Shown: one piece after another, positions 9,181-18,147 of the stretch | How the letters are laid out: each line of letters starts with the position of its first letter | Position numbering within the stretch: position 1 is the stretch's first letter | Source of the DNA: a virus | Length of the DNA: 63,170 nucleotides | Direction: 5' to 3' (one strand) | Virus record (IMG/VR): IMGVR_UViG_3300035701_000027 | Coordinates: 1-63,170 of that record | The notes under the pieces: model-generated | Databases searched by the model: none | Seen by the model: the letters and a program-made list of their open reading frames with translations, nothing else | What the model was told of the DNA's origin: nothing | Program-made: the position numbers and the translations under genes

Positions 9181-12072
9181 TTATTTCCAATCCGACTGAC
9201 GATGATAGCCCTGCACGGTATCCGAAGAAATTTCCACGGGCCCGTTGTCCCACTTATAATATTTGGTTATACTGCGCCCCCACGGATCTGTGAACGTAGC
9301 GGATCTTACGCCAAAATTCTCTCCCCCATGGGCATGCTTTGAATATTTGGCGGATTGGGTCACGGTAATCTTATAGGGAATTCCGCCCTGCGTCATTACA
9401 GCGCTCGTGTAAATCCCCGCCCATCCCGTATTTTTAAGATTCGAGTTAAATTGGGTCGAGGTAGGCATGGTTGATACGAGCTGTGTCAACTGCGGACTTC
9501 CGGCAGGAAGTTTCTTGGCGTAGGTGAAGTCGCCGCGAGCGGTCAGGCTCGTCGCAAAGTTTAGGGCGTTCGTGCTTCCCGCGTTTAAAAATGCCGTGAC
9601 GACATCGGGATCGCCCGTTCCGGTTCCCACGGTGCTCTTATAGGTTGCGAACACGGCTTCCCTGTCCGAACCCTTGCTCATTTCCGTGAGAATGGATTTG
9701 TACTGCGCATCCCCGAGCTTTGCCTTGTCAGCAACAAGGGTGTCCACGTCATAGGTTCGGTATTGCCCGTCGTTACCGAGAATGAAATAATTGCCTGCCT
9801 GATCTCGTCCGATGTTGCCTTCGGTTCCTGCGGCTACGAATGTTGTTTTCCCCTGCGCTCCAAGGGAATTCGGTACGACTTCTCCGTTGAACGTCATCTC
9901 GTCTCCGACTTTCATAGCGGTCGAAGTCACGGTCGGCATCCCGTTCGCCAGGGTGTCGTAGTCAACCTTGACGACTTCGCCCGTGGCGGATCCGAGATGG
10001 TACAACCCCTTGTCGTCCTTATAGACCTTTTGGCTCGACGCCGGATCGACAACTTCCTGGTCTCCGAATTTCACCACTCCGCCGGTTCCGGCGGATTCGG
10101 CGAGCGGGGCGGAGCTGATGCTCAACGTGCCGTCGGTATTGTGCGTGACCTTGTACGCCTTGTTGTCCTTGATGACAACATCAGGATTGTACGGAGACGC
10201 CGTGTAGTCGGACGGAATAGTAGTGCCGATGTTCTGCGACGTTACCGCCGCGCCGAAGAAGCGCGAGAGCACGGGGTTGTCGTAATCGATTTTGAAGGTC
10301 TTGGATCCGTCCGCCGCCGTGACCATCTCCACGCCGCCCTTGTAAACGATCTGCGGAATATAGGCGCGGAAAGCATCGATCCCCTTCTTACCTTCATATT
10401 CAAAGCTCGCAAGACTGTCAGGATCGCTCGGATCATTGTTCCCGCCAAACCAATTCGAGAGAATGTTCTCGTCGGAAAGGCTGTGGCTGTACTGCCACAC
10501 GGGATCGAGGGTATTCTTGACGCCCTCGAATTGCTTTGCCGCCCAATCCGCAGGCATCGGGCCCTGGCCGCCGCTGTTCTTCCACATACGCCCGAGATAA
10601 TCCTGCATCTTCGGATCGTCCATCGTGGTCGCGGGATTGATAGCAAGATCCTGGGAAATAGCGGATCTGGCGTCATTAAACTGTTTGTCCGTGTACGCCT
10701 GCTGGAAGGCGGTGGTATCGACATCGACGCCGTAGAGGGACTTGTAGATGTCTCGGTACTGATCGAAATTGCCGGTCTGGAGCGCCGTTGCGAGCGCGGT
10801 CGTCTTCTGCTGTACGTCGAAACTGCGCTCGGTCTGCCCCGCCGTAAGCAACTGGCCTGCGGCCGTCTGTGCCTGTTCCATCCCTGCTTTCGTGAGACCG
10901 ATTTCGGCCTCCGTGCGACCGAGTCTGGAATTCCGATCAAAAGATTCCATGGCTGCATCTGCGGCTGGGCCCGTAATGCCCTGCGCGTTCAGGCGCATCT
11001 GAAGCTCGGACTTTCCGGCGGCCGTGTTCATCCCGTGCTTCCGGAGCGTCTCGTTGATCATGTTGGCGAGAACGGGGTTTTTGCCTTCTGCGATGCTTCG
11101 CAGGAAATCCGTCCCGTATTCGATGTCGCGTTGGCCCGAAATAGGCAGAGGTGCGACAGCGGGCGGAGCAGGAGCGGGCGCGGGAACCGGAGCAGGCGCA
11201 GGACGAGGCCGAATTGAGGCGTTTTCCCTTTCCAGATCTCCAGACGTATAGGTCGAAACAACCCCCTCGTCTCCGGTATCGGGAGAAGATACGTCGTCTC
11301 CGGTCTGGCGCGCGAAGCCACTCAGGTGTGGTGTTCCGGTCCCGGTTGCGGGCCCAGAAATAGGAAGGGGGGCGCCAGGAGCATTTGCCCGCGATGTCAA
11401 ATCGCTCGAAATGGGCGCCACGTTTTTTGCAATATTTTTTCCGATATCAGCCAAGCCACCGAATTGAAAGCTCGGTCTGATATTGCTTCGAGGGATCGTA
11501 TTCTTTCCCTCGTCCGCCTGCGATACGATGGGAAGCAGGGGGCGAATTTGCTGCTGTCCGGCCTCCGCCGTTGCGATGCGTCTTTTGGCCTCTTCCATGA
11601 TGAGATTTTCAACCGCATCGGGGCCGCCAAGGACGCCGACCATGGGCGCATTGACGTAGTATTCGCCTTTATGATCCTCGAAGGTCTTAACGTCGTTTAC
11701 TTCGTCAGCGACGATTTCCTCGCCGTTATCGCCCGTGTATCCTCCGACTTCGTATCCCGGTTTCCGCCTGTGGCCGGCCTTGATGGATCCCTCGTACCCG
11801 AGAGAGCTCATGGCGATTGGAAACGCGGATTCTGCGGGGATGCCCCTCCCTTTCAATTTCTCGGCAAGACGCTTGAATTTCTCGGTATGAGGGCTTCCAC
11901 CCTTAGCCATGCCGAGAGGCTCGGGGGCCTGCGAGGGCGCCAGGGAGCTCGTATCGGGTACGGGGCTCATAATGGCCTGTCTGCGGCTACGCTGAAATTT
12001 GCTCTGCGGCCCCCCCTTGAGGGCGTCCGGAAGAAGCTCGAGCCACAGGGGTTGGGATGATGTGTTCTGCAT
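9181..12072 (-). CDS. Large predicted virion protein (unknown)
   Basis: This is a 963-residue protein of unknown family. The N-terminal ~120 residues contain RKPGYEVGGYTGDNGEEIV, a GG-containing motif style also seen in the neighbouring structural proteins. Residues about 290-310 form a Pro/Ala linker. The central ~200 residues are helical, and the C-terminal half is rich in Gly, Thr and Asp and probably beta. It lies between the fibre genes and the internal virion proteins, so a tail or internal head role is likely. No catalytic motif is visible. Confidence 0.55.
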   Translation of the reverse strand: MQNTSSQPLWLELLPDALKGGPQSKFQRSRRQAIMSPVPDTSSLAPSQAPEPLGMAKGGSPHTEKFKRLAEKLKGRGIPAESAFPIAMSSLGYEGSIKAGHRRKPGYEVGGYTGDNGEEIVADEVNDVKTFEDHKGEYYVNAPMVGVLGGPDAVENLIMEEAKRRIATAEAGQQQIRPLLPIVSQADEGKNTIPRSNIRPSFQFGGLADIGKNIAKNVAPISSDLTSRANAPGAPLPISGPATGTGTPHLSGFARQTGDDVSSPDTGDEGVVSTYTSGDLERENASIRPRPAPAPVPAPAPAPPAVAPLPISGQRDIEYGTDFLRSIAEGKNPVLANMINETLRKHGMNTAAGKSELQMRLNAQGITGPAADAAMESFDRNSRLGRTEAEIGLTKAGMEQAQTAAGQLLTAGQTERSFDVQQKTTALATALQTGNFDQYRDIYKSLYGVDVDTTAFQQAYTDKQFNDARSAISQDLAINPATTMDDPKMQDYLGRMWKNSGGQGPMPADWAAKQFEGVKNTLDPVWQYSHSLSDENILSNWFGGNNDPSDPDSLASFEYEGKKGIDAFRAYIPQIVYKGGVEMVTAADGSKTFKIDYDNPVLSRFFGAAVTSQNIGTTIPSDYTASPYNPDVVIKDNKAYKVTHNTDGTLSISSAPLAESAGTGGVVKFGDQEVVDPASSQKVYKDDKGLYHLGSATGEVVKVDYDTLANGMPTVTSTAMKVGDEMTFNGEVVPNSLGAQGKTTFVAAGTEGNIGRDQAGNYFILGNDGQYRTYDVDTLVADKAKLGDAQYKSILTEMSKGSDREAVFATYKSTVGTGTGDPDVVTAFLNAGSTNALNFATSLTARGDFTYAKKLPAGSPQLTQLVSTMPTSTQFNSNLKNTGWAGIYTSAVMTQGGIPYKITVTQSAKYSKHAHGGENFGVRSATFTDPWGRSITKYYKWDNGPVEISSDTVQGYHRQSDWK

Positions 12073-12079
12073 ATTGCCC

Positions 12080-12259
12080 TCACTTCAATTGCGCGTTAAG
12101 GCGCGCACGAATATCATTAAGAGTTTTCCAGATAATTTGAAAATTCTGATCGACGATCAGCATGGCCCTGTTGGTATCAAACAACTCCGTATTTTTGTTT
12201 ATCTGTGGCATACTGATTAATTTGCTTTGCAATCCCGCCGATTGATAACTATCCGCCAT
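12080..12259 (-). CDS. Small virion-operon protein (unknown)
   Basis: This is a 59-residue helical protein (MADSYQSAGL start). I chose the second ATG because the upstream ATG sits directly against the AAGGAG ribosome site, which leaves no spacer, while ATG 12259 is properly spaced. The upstream gene's TGA lies in the same stretch, so translation is coupled. No family is recognised. Confidence 0.5.
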   Translation of the reverse strand: MADSYQSAGLQSKLISMPQINKNTELFDTNRAMLIVDQNFQIIWKTLNDIRARLNAQLK

Positions 12260-12261
12260 TT

Positions 12262-12735
12262 TCATCTCCTTGGCATGAAGGCATCGCCATTGTTCTCCGT
12301 CAAATCGTCGATGTAGTAGTCTGTGGCTTCCTTCGTCACGTTTTTGTTTATCACCCGAAGATCAAATAAATGTCCATCCCGCCCGTCCATGATAGTCACC
12401 TGTCCGCCATAATTCCTATGAACGATCGGGATCGGCGAGAGCTCCGTCTTGTCGCATTGGATGATGAGGTTGGAGCCCACACGCTTTATTTTTATAATGG
12501 CCCAGCCGATTCCCGCCGCCTGCTCCGCAGAGAAAGGGAGCTGTTGGCGTATGTCATTGATGCCATCCTGGAAGACAAGGAACGCTTCATCACCAACGAT
12601 CTCGATGTTGATAAGCAGATCGCCGACATCAAATTTGATGATGGCAGACCCCGTGGGAACGGGGGCGAAGGATCCCCATCCCTGGGTAACGACAAGGGGG
12701 CCAGCGAGGCCCCCCGTGACGATAAAATTCGACAC
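12262..12735 (-). CDS. Predicted tail or head decoration protein, beta-rich
   Basis: This is a 157-residue protein opening with SNFIVTGGLAGPLVVTQGWG, a pattern seen at the start of small phage structural proteins. The middle resembles a jelly-roll or LamG-like sheet (alternating IIKIKRVGSNLIIQC). It lies between a long fibre gene and small virion genes. A surface or fibre-associated role is plausible; the fold assignment is an inference. Confidence 0.5.
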   Translation of the reverse strand: MSNFIVTGGLAGPLVVTQGWGSFAPVPTGSAIIKFDVGDLLINIEIVGDEAFLVFQDGINDIRQQLPFSAEQAAGIGWAIIKIKRVGSNLIIQCDKTELSPIPIVHRNYGGQVTIMDGRDGHLFDLRVINKNVTKEATDYYIDDLTENNGDAFMPRR

Positions 12736-12747
12736 GAAGAACCTCGC

Positions 12748-15700
12748 TTAAATCAGGTTTTTTCCGCGAATCGACGGCGTTCCGGTTCCGGCCAGATCGT
12801 CGATGGCGCCGCCGCCAAATTTTTCCACCTTGAATTTCGCAATCTTGTCGGTGCTGTTGTCGTCATATACGACCAAGTACCAATCTGGCGTATCGAAGAC
12901 AAATTCCATCCTGTTGTGCGACATCTTCTGTAAGAATGTTACGTTGTCAGCCGTCGCCTGTACCGTGACCTCTTTCGCTACCGTGGCGTTCTTCGCGCCT
13001 GCCGCGAATCCTGCGACAACTGTGACCTCCTTCGCGCCTGCCGCGAATCCTGCGTCCATTTCCGCCTTGGTCGGGCCGTCATAATCGGCAAGCGCCAAAT
13101 CGACCTGTGTGTTGACTTCCGCCGGTGAAATATCATTGAGGGCGGCAATGTTTGTTATTACCGTATCGACCTTCCCCTCAACGATCGCCGTTCCTCCGAT
13201 TGTTGCGAGGCCGGCCTGAATCTCATTAACGGCGTCAGTAGCCAAGGCGGCCGCCGTCAGAACATCATCATTCATGCCTTCCACTTGTGCGGAAATTCTA
13301 TCAGAATCGGTATTGATGGCATCGGACAAAGATTGGGCCTTGTCACCAATTTCTTTAATTTCCTCGACATCGGCTTTAATATTTCCAGCCTCCGTCAAGG
13401 TTATTGGTAAACGATTTAAAATATCTTCGGTGTCGGCCTTAATCCCATCAAGCCTGGGAGCGAGAACAGCGTCAATCGAAGACAGGGCCCCTGCGGTGAT
13501 GGCATTGACCGTCACGCTTGAGACTGTCGCATCCCAGGCGCCGGCTCCATGAACAGCCGAGAGATAAGAATCAATGGAGGCCAGCGAGTCAATACTGATT
13601 GAATCAACGGATACTCCGCTAATCAATAGGTTTAATTTTGTTAGAACATCATCAATGCGGGCAAGGTAGGCGAAGGCTGAATCATATACTGGATATTCCG
13701 CTATTAACGTATTGAGCGCGTTCCATGCTTGCGTTTTTATCGAAGCCTGTGCGTCAGCTTTTATTACTCCTACCGTGACGCCATTAAGTAGAGTATCAAT
13801 ATCTGAAGCCGCCGCGCTCAAAGTAGCCTCTTTTGCCACTGTCGCGTCAAGAGCCATATCAGCAAGAACAGAAGCAATAGACGCTTGCAATTCTACGACA
13901 TCAGCACCTATCGTTGCGAGACCGTCAAAGTTAAGCAACTGCGCCGCGTTGAAATCTCCAGTGCTTTCATCCTGCTGGATATCTCCATCAGAATTGTTAG
14001 TACCTACGCGATAAGTTTTTGAACCGGGAATATCTTTAAGGACAACCGTCGCCCCCGCCGATTCGTCAATCAATTCTCCATCAAGACCATAAATAGTAAT
14101 AGTCCCGGCGGTGCAAGAAGAATCAATTGTAATTTTTCCGGTAAAACCATTTATTACGATATTTCCAGTTGCTCCCAAGCTACCTAAGATAATCGTCCCT
14201 TGGCATTTACTCAAAAATACGACACCATCAAGAACGGATAGGCCAAAAATTGAGGTATTGAAAAAACAATTTTTAAAAATATTGTTGCTTCCGCTACCCG
14301 CCGCGAAACCTATTAATTGCGCCCCGGCACCTCCCGCCCAATGGCAAGAATCGGCGACAATACCAGACAAATTTGAAATATTGTTGTTTTGGAATCTACA
14401 AAATTTAAAAGCAACCCCCCCAATAGAACCCGATGAATATTCAATTCCAATTCTTTCAAATTGGCAGTAAGAAACATTGGCCGCTATACCAAGCGGATTT
14501 ACGTGGATGCCTCTCCCGAGAACATTCATATTTGTAAGAGCAACAGAAAGAGTTATTCCCGTTGACCTGACGGACAACTTGTAGAGTTTATTGTTATTCG
14601 CTATCGCGATGGCGTCCGCCATGTTGGAGGATGGCTTTTTTGCCGTTCCTATCGGAAAAGTCGTTCCGGCAAATCCACCACTATTATCAACATAAACTGT
14701 CCCGTCCTCAAAGGAGCCGACCTTGTTATATCCAGTTCCATCGTAATCGTCTTCAAAATTTCCAACTGGAATAGTTGTTCCGTTAATTCTCAATACGTCA
14801 GACTTCATCAAGTTAATTGTTTCGTCAATTGCCGCTGACAGGGCCGTGACCTTTGCGGAATTAGCATTGATAGAAACAAGATTGGCATCAAGGATAGGAA
14901 TTGACTCTACGTTCACTTCTTCAACGCTCGCCTTGACATTCCCGCCTTCTGTAAAGTCGAGTTGGTCTGTTATTGCTTCTATGTTGTCAAGGTGATCGTC
15001 AACAGAACCACTGGTAGGAACTCCGCCAGAAGGAGCAAGTTTCATTGCATCCCTGACTTGCTGTGCGGTCAATCCGCTACTTTCGGCATCGGCAATTGCT
15101 TCCAATGAATCAGTGGACTTGGCAAAGGTCTGCGAACCGTTCTTGTTCATTATCTTGTCAATATTGGAATCAATGGCGGGAGTCGGAGCCGTCCCTACTT
15201 TGCTTATATGATCAAGGTCGATGTCTGAAAGAGCCGTATCGACTTGCGTTTTCACTTGTGCGGCAGACAGATTATTAAGGGCTGCCACTGTGGCCTCTTT
15301 TGCCCCGGCTGTGAAGCCCGCATCAACGACGGTTTTCAGATTGGAATTTCCGTATGTTCCGTTGTTGACGATTGCGTAAGCATCCCCGGTCTGCTTCGTG
15401 TTCCCTGTATAGGTGTCGATTGTTCCGACAACCCAATCCTTTATTTTCGCGCCGATAGATAACGCCGTTCTCGCAACGGATAGCAATTCATCCCATATTG
15501 CAGACGCAAGATTTGTCTTAAGAGTGGCGTTCAGGGAAGCCGTAGAAGCCCAGACCTTATCCGCCGCCGCCTGTGCGAATTCGCTTGAACCTATCGCATC
15601 GGCGGCAATCTTCGCCGCAGTAATGGCATCATCCGCGATGGCTCCGACTGCGATTGTGGCCGCAATGGTTTGTCCCGCTGTCAGATCAACGGTCTGGTTC

Positions 15701-16377
15701 ACCTTCGTTCCATTTGTTGTCGGTAAACCGCCATTCGCCCCCGCAACCGCATCGGGCAAACTATTAATCGTTCCGGTGGGAGTCGCCTTATCAAAGAATT
15801 TTGTAAATGCCGCCGAAATCTGTGCGGCTGTTCCGGTAATGACAGAGGCCAAAATCTGTACGAGGTTTGATTTGACGACACCGGAAGTAAAATCAAGCTG
15901 TCCTGCTCCAGAACCGGAAGAAAGAAGAACGCTCGCGCCTATGTCTCTGGCCGTTTGTGCTGTTCCTCCTATCTGAATGACGTTGACGGCAATGTTCTCA
16001 CACTGTAATTCAAAATCAGCCTGTGCGAGTCCCGTTACTCCACTGATGGAAATGACAAGCGCCGTTGACGTAAAGCGTGCGTCCGCGAATTGCAGTTCAT
16101 AAATGCCGGGATGATTCGTTGCGTCAACCTCCTTGAAACGGCATTTGTTAGCAGAGGGAGCGGCATAGGTTCCGAGAGTGGCAATGGTTTCCACATTTGA
16201 ACCGGCCACAGTATAAACCGTTGCGCTTGCCTCATTCAATCGAATTGTGGAAATAATAAGTCCCGTTGAAGCGTTGGTCAGCCCCGTTTTTCCTGCGCCT
16301 GTCGTCACCGTAGAGTCCATGAGTTTGACTCGTAGGACGACACTTGTAGGACTTGCGCCCCTGATTAATTTTGCCAT
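12748..16377 (-). CDS. Long tail fibre with beta-helix centre
   Basis: This is a 1209-residue protein with a fibre architecture. A beta-rich N-terminal ~150 residues would be the likely attachment domain. Long helical repeats follow, with returning phrases such as AQVKTQVDTALSDID and AEVNTQVDLALADYD. A Gly/Ser/Asn-rich right-handed beta-helix-like section (about residues 570-790) is followed by more helical repeats and a compact C-terminal tip. Trimeric fibres use such heptad and beta-helix alternation to present a receptor-binding end. The central DNA is markedly more AT-rich than the capsid genes, consistent with an exchanged host-range module. A 25-bp direct repeat (12991-13015 and 13030-13054) encodes the duplicated phrase AGFAAGAK. 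Confidence 0.7.
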   Translation of the reverse strand: MAKLIRGASPTSVVLRVKLMDSTVTTGAGKTGLTNASTGLIISTIRLNEASATVYTVAGSNVETIATLGTYAAPSANKCRFKEVDATNHPGIYELQFADARFTSTALVISISGVTGLAQADFELQCENIAVNVIQIGGTAQTARDIGASVLLSSGSGAGQLDFTSGVVKSNLVQILASVITGTAAQISAAFTKFFDKATPTGTINSLPDAVAGANGGLPTTNGTKVNQTVDLTAGQTIAATIAVGAIADDAITAAKIAADAIGSSEFAQAAADKVWASTASLNATLKTNLASAIWDELLSVARTALSIGAKIKDWVVGTIDTYTGNTKQTGDAYAIVNNGTYGNSNLKTVVDAGFTAGAKEATVAALNNLSAAQVKTQVDTALSDIDLDHISKVGTAPTPAIDSNIDKIMNKNGSQTFAKSTDSLEAIADAESSGLTAQQVRDAMKLAPSGGVPTSGSVDDHLDNIEAITDQLDFTEGGNVKASVEEVNVESIPILDANLVSINANSAKVTALSAAIDETINLMKSDVLRINGTTIPVGNFEDDYDGTGYNKVGSFEDGTVYVDNSGGFAGTTFPIGTAKKPSSNMADAIAIANNNKLYKLSVRSTGITLSVALTNMNVLGRGIHVNPLGIAANVSYCQFERIGIEYSSGSIGGVAFKFCRFQNNNISNLSGIVADSCHWAGGAGAQLIGFAAGSGSNNIFKNCFFNTSIFGLSVLDGVVFLSKCQGTIILGSLGATGNIVINGFTGKITIDSSCTAGTITIYGLDGELIDESAGATVVLKDIPGSKTYRVGTNNSDGDIQQDESTGDFNAAQLLNFDGLATIGADVVELQASIASVLADMALDATVAKEATLSAAASDIDTLLNGVTVGVIKADAQASIKTQAWNALNTLIAEYPVYDSAFAYLARIDDVLTKLNLLISGVSVDSISIDSLASIDSYLSAVHGAGAWDATVSSVTVNAITAGALSSIDAVLAPRLDGIKADTEDILNRLPITLTEAGNIKADVEEIKEIGDKAQSLSDAINTDSDRISAQVEGMNDDVLTAAALATDAVNEIQAGLATIGGTAIVEGKVDTVITNIAALNDISPAEVNTQVDLALADYDGPTKAEMDAGFAAGAKEVTVVAGFAAGAKNATVAKEVTVQATADNVTFLQKMSHNRMEFVFDTPDWYLVVYDDNSTDKIAKFKVEKFGGGAIDDLAGTGTPSIRGKNLI
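12991..13054. repeat. 25-bp direct repeat inside the fibre gene, 39-bp period
   Basis: Two identical 25-base copies start at 12991 and 13030 and encode a repeated AGFAAGAK phrase near the fibre's C-terminus. The 39-base (13-codon) period keeps the frame, so slippage here would change fibre length without breaking the gene. Confidence 0.8.
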
Positions 16378-16386
16378 TTGTATCTC

Positions 16387-17379
16387 CTATGCGTTTGAAT
16401 ACATCGTATTGTATGCCATCTGATTTTTCATCTGTAGCAATGGCCAATTCCCCGCCGCCGCAACATATTCGCTCGCTCCAATGTCCCAGGCGGCTCCTTG
16501 CGGCCTTGACGTTCCAATAATGTCTGTTGAAAAGCCCAAGGCCGATAAATCAGTACCCGCATTGATGGCATCGGCTCCGGCCTTTAACTGTAAATCTTCC
16601 GCACCGCTTGTCAGGGAAACAAATTGATTGGAAGATGTTTTATTTATCAGGGAATGTGCTCCAGGTGCTGTCGCATCGGAGGACATATTATAGTCACTGC
16701 CAGCATACGTCCCCGAAAAGCAAGTGGTACATCCCATTACGATATTATTGTTATGATAAGAAGCGTTTGTGCCGCCCAGAGCGATTCCGGTCGTACAATT
16801 GTAAACCGTATTGTTGTTTATATATAGTCTGTAAATGTTTAATCCGGTGGCGAACTTGTAAGAACCTTCCCCATAAACAATATTATTGTAAAATTGGTTG
16901 TCGTTTGTTACGTTGCTCGCCCACCAATCTACTGCTTTCCCGGTATTGCTCCCCGCTGTCCGTATAAGAATATTATCAAAAACTCTTCTTCCATATCCAC
17001 CAGAAGCAACCGAAAATATATTTAAATCGGATGTTGACGCTTGGTCAAATATCAATCCACTCACTCGCGTGTAATCATCATCCGGCCAAATCATTTCAAC
17101 GGATGTCGTCTTTATGCAAGCTCCGGTATAAACTCCTGCGACTTTTGCCTTGCCTATATGCTTTGCGGCGCTGTTGGCGCGAAGCCAAATATACCGAGTA
17201 GCATCTACGGTATGTCCCGAAATATCTATCGTTGCCGTGATTGTATAAGTCTCGTTATACAATTCCCCAATATGCCTTTGGTTTGCAGAAACCAAATCGG
17301 CGGGAATGGACGCTAACCATGCCGCGATAGTGGTATAATCGCCGCCGGAAGCCTTAATTGATTTTATGACATCGGCCAT
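16387..17379 (-). CDS. Right-handed beta-helix spike protein
   Basis: This is a 330-residue protein with a pectin-lyase-like beta-helix. Successive ~20-residue coils carry Asn ladders (DNQFYNNIVYG, NIYRLYINNNTVYNC, NASYHNNNIVMGC). The end IIGTSRPQGAAWDIGASEYV is typical of choice-of-anchor parallel beta-helix proteins, followed by a short unrelated tail. Such proteins bind or cleave surface polysaccharide. It is adjacent to the long fibre and tail-tube genes, so a tail spike or adhesin is likely. Enzymatic activity cannot be judged from the sequence. Confidence 0.7.
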   Translation of the reverse strand: MADVIKSIKASGGDYTTIAAWLASIPADLVSANQRHIGELYNETYTITATIDISGHTVDATRYIWLRANSAAKHIGKAKVAGVYTGACIKTTSVEMIWPDDDYTRVSGLIFDQASTSDLNIFSVASGGYGRRVFDNILIRTAGSNTGKAVDWWASNVTNDNQFYNNIVYGEGSYKFATGLNIYRLYINNNTVYNCTTGIALGGTNASYHNNNIVMGCTTCFSGTYAGSDYNMSSDATAPGAHSLINKTSSNQFVSLTSGAEDLQLKAGADAINAGTDLSALGFSTDIIGTSRPQGAAWDIGASEYVAAAGNWPLLQMKNQMAYNTMYSNA

Positions 17380-17730
17380 TTATTCAACCACCATTATATT
17401 ATCTAAAAATTCATCGTTTGACAATATTAAAATCCCATCATTATCAATCGCCGAATCAACTATGCTCTCTGGAAAAGTGTAGTCCCTGCAATGGGTTTTT
17501 ATCAGGCGTCCCGTTGTTTCATCAGTCCCTTGAAATCTTGGCATGATATATTCAGTGCCTATTTCAACGCCCGGTACCTTTACGACAACGAAAAGAGGCA
17601 GACCTTCATCAGCACCCCAAGTAAAATTGTCTGGCACTATAACTACGGGATATCCTTTTTTAAAACAGGATACCTTGTCAATGTCGGGATCGGAATGGGA
17701 ATCATTAACTGCCTTGACGAGAATTTCCAT
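17380..17730 (-). CDS. Small tail-region protein (unknown)
   Basis: This is a 116-residue protein with beta-rich character (YPVVIVPDNFTWG, LPLFVVVKVPG), immediately upstream of the beta-helix spike with no gap. The family is not recognised. By position it could be a fibre partner or chaperone. Confidence 0.5.
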   Translation of the reverse strand: MEILVKAVNDSHSDPDIDKVSCFKKGYPVVIVPDNFTWGADEGLPLFVVVKVPGVEIGTEYIMPRFQGTDETTGRLIKTHCRDYTFPESIVDSAIDNDGILILSNDEFLDNIMVVE

Positions 17731-17942
17731 TATTGCAGGTTCCTCATAATGGTTCCGATATTGTTAATGTCTTTTTCCATATTTTCCCGACGTTCCTTGC
17801 AGAGCGGCTCAGAAACCATACCTTTCAGCATTTCTTTCATATCACAGATCTCGTTCTTTAGCCCATTCACAAGAAGACCAACAAGACCGACGAGACCGCA
17901 TCCGACGAGAAAGGCGACAAGATCAAAAACGTATTTCTCCAT
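17730..17942 (-). CDS. Small single-span membrane protein, possible holin or spanin-like
   Basis: This is a 70-residue protein with one strong N-terminal transmembrane helix (VAFLVGCGLVGLVGLLV, about residues 8-26) and a charged helical C-terminus. The size and topology suit a holin-type or other lysis or membrane protein, but nothing proves it. It overlaps the next gene by one base (TAATG-type junction). Confidence 0.5.
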   Translation of the reverse strand: MEKYVFDLVAFLVGCGLVGLVGLLVNGLKNEICDMKEMLKGMVSEPLCKERRENMEKDINNIGTIMRNLQ

Positions 17943-17943
17943 G

Positions 17944-18147
17944 TTACTCCCTGAATCCGAACTGGATTGTGAAGTCCCCGTCCAACTCCCCGTGAAGCAT
18001 GAGGCCCAAATTTTTCAGAGCGTCGAAGGACAGGGCGGAATCCGCCTGACCGTCGGGCCCCGTCGTCCTTCCCGCGTAGCCCCCCGTGGCGACCTCACCA
18101 GTATCACGGTTCAGCTTCGGCTTCCTTCCCCTTGATAGCCAGATCAT
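17944..18147 (-). CDS. Small tail-region protein (unknown)
   Basis: This is a 67-residue protein (MIWLSRGRKPKLNRDTGEVA). It overlaps the end of the upstream tail gene by ATGA, so it is translationally coupled to it. The family is not recognised and there is no catalytic motif. Confidence 0.45.
   Translation of the reverse strand: MIWLSRGRKPKLNRDTGEVATGGYAGRTTGPDGQADSALSFDALKNLGLMLHGELDGDFTIQFGFRE

Noticed and set aside
17418-17446. TTGACA followed by TTATCA on the plus strand
   Set aside because: It is inside a minus-strand gene with no rightward gene downstream; chance match in AT-rich DNA.
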